Assembly: GCF_017654505.1 (NCBI RefSeq)
Contig: NC_054553.1
Coordinates: 1,540,501 to 1,604,500, forward strand
Length of the DNA stretch: 64,000 nucleotides
DNA from: Polyodon spathula
Taxonomy: Eukaryota > Chordata > Actinopteri > Acipenseriformes > Polyodontidae
Reading direction: 5' to 3'
This document shows positions 62,944-64,000 of this stretch, one piece after another. The translations under genes were made by a program, and so were the position numbers. Under the pieces are notes generated by a model. The model did no database searches. It had not been told where the DNA came from and was given only the letters and a program-made list of their open reading frames with translations. The first letter of the stretch is position 1; each line of letters opens with the position of its first letter.

Positions 62944-63142
62944 CAGCGAGCCAAGCCTAGAGGATGAAAAGTTCAAAATGTCCCTTTCCTCTGCGGGGGA
63001 GAACAAATGCACTTCTCCCACTGCAAGGATAATATCCCCCTCTTTGGCACAATCGAGTCTGGAACCAGGCCACGTCAGCGCTAAGATTTCCTCTTCCAAT
63101 CTGACAAGGAGAAACATTTTGTGTAGCACTCGGAAATTATAG
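62944..63142 (+). other. Candidate terminal coding exon, 65 codons
   Basis: A strong pyrimidine tract and tandem CAGCAG acceptor (exon from 62944 or 62947) precede 65 open codons ending in TAG (63140-63142). The frame is closed upstream by TGA at 62918-62920, just before the pyrimidine tract. The translation is Ser-rich with charged ends (SEPSLEDEKFKMSLSS near the start, LTRRNILCSTRKL at the end), like a cytoplasmic tail. The opposite strand is also open over the whole segment (part of a 124-codon frame), so strand and coding status are unproven. No family recognised. Confidence 0.33.
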
Positions 63143-63903
63143 GGTTTGGAGAATTACACACAAATCCACTATTCCGGAGCTATTTCTACTTAATGGCCCA
63201 CTGCAATACTGTATTATACATAATAGTGATTGTGGAAGATGTGTGCTGATATCAATGTAGTTTAGGTTGAGGGAATGGTGCCACACACAGCTTTTAATAT
63301 GTCAGGATTTTTTTTATATATATAATAGGAAACCGTACCATGCAGTTAAGAACAAATGCTGCAGAACTGATAGCCGACTGAACCATTGAAGTAATCGCAG
63401 GTGAAAAGTTTAGTTGGAAGTTTACTTAGATGTTTCCTTAGTTTTCAGATATGAGAAACCCCAAAACAATAAAATCAAACACAATGTCAGACTTTTAGAT
63501 CAGGTTTCTGAAGACTTGACTCTTTTAACAATAAGAATGAGAAAGCAAACCATTTTCAGCACATAATACTGTTCTGTATCTGACCAACTGGGCAAATACA
63601 AAGCAGCATTGTTATTTCAACTCTGACACAGTATGATCATTTTAATTTGATGCTCTTCATTTGAAAAGCAGAGAAGTGATCCACTAACTCCTCCACCCAG
63701 CTATTTCCCTGTATTGAAAACAACTAGAGTTTCTGCTTTATATAAAAAAAGATGTAATTATGCAGACTGCACAAGCTAGTGCGAAAGGAATTAGATAACT
63801 CAAAATTGATTAGCAATCATTTAAAATGGATTTGCCGTCTTCCAGGTTTGATGAGCTGCGCCTACTGCTATTCTGGATAATGATTTCCCTGGTTTGTTTG
63901 CAG
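63143..63903. other. Non-coding stretch, no gene recognised
   Basis: No supported feature. Confidence 0.5.
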
Positions 63904-63939
63904 TTAAGCTGTGTTTCAGACACAGCAGTACAAAAGAGA
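63904..63939 (+). other. Microexon-like segment, 36 nt
   Basis: Acceptor ccctggtttgtttgcag (AG 63902-63903) and donor AGAGA/GTGAGTG (GT 63940-63941) enclose 12 codons without a stop in frame 0 (LSCVSDTAVQKR). A second donor lies 12 bases on (AAAG/GTAACG). Length is a multiple of three. No family recognised. Confidence 0.25.
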
Positions 63940-64000
63940 GTGAGTGTAAAGGTAACGTTTCAGTAATGCTGTGGGAGAAAGCCTTCACTAAACCTTTTTA

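Noticed and set aside
62755..63129. 124-codon minus-strand frame as a gene
   Set aside because: It reads straight through the pyrimidine tract of the plus-strand acceptor and a CA repeat and has no motif. It is kept only as the note that both strands are open.

Overview
The window reads as vertebrate nuclear DNA, most likely from a ray-finned fish. It is AT-rich and CpG-poor, with many microsatellites, long (AT)n arrays, foldback elements and a tRNA-derived SINE whose tail matches fish LINE/SINE tails. The SINE and foldback families look to me like those of a non-teleost fish such as a sturgeon or paddlefish; this is recollection and was not searched. There is no bacterial-style gene organisation, and almost all short open frames are chance.

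The one clear gene is the polyprotein of a complete minus-strand Ty3/gypsy-type LTR retrotransposon at 11487-17038. Its LTRs (588 and 589 bp) differ only by three one-base homopolymer indels. It is bounded by a perfect 6-bp target duplication (GGGACG), has a tRNA-Leu-like primer site and a polypurine tract, and carries one uninterrupted Gag-Pol frame. Its domain order is Gag, CCHC, protease, integrase, reverse transcriptase, RNase H. That is the Ty1/copia order inside a gypsy element, the hallmark of the Gmr1 group. Its Gag contains a clear SCAN-like segment.

The rest is non-coding: 0-11.4 kb holds (AT)n, a poly(A)-tailed 3'-end-like segment (1.5 kb), a promoter- or LTR-like CpG-enriched stretch (7.2-7.8 kb) and a large foldback element (9.4-9.95 kb). 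From 17 to 43 kb there is a SINE (18.4 kb), a hAT-like inverted-repeat element with an 8-bp imperfect target duplication (29.0 kb), microsatellites and a five-copy 59-bp minisatellite (42.85 kb). From 43 to 64 kb there is a candidate conserved non-coding element (47.1 kb), hairpin and palindromic repeats (48.35, 58.6, 60.8 kb) and several exon-like segments.

A handful of short open segments with good splice sites on both sides, or a good acceptor and a stop (8.35, 31.8, 36.3, 36.65, 52.3, 55.2, 57.3, 62.9, 63.9 kb), could be exons of a host gene whose introns fill the window. None could be tied to a known protein, and vertebrate introns hold many pseudoexons, so they are given low confidence.
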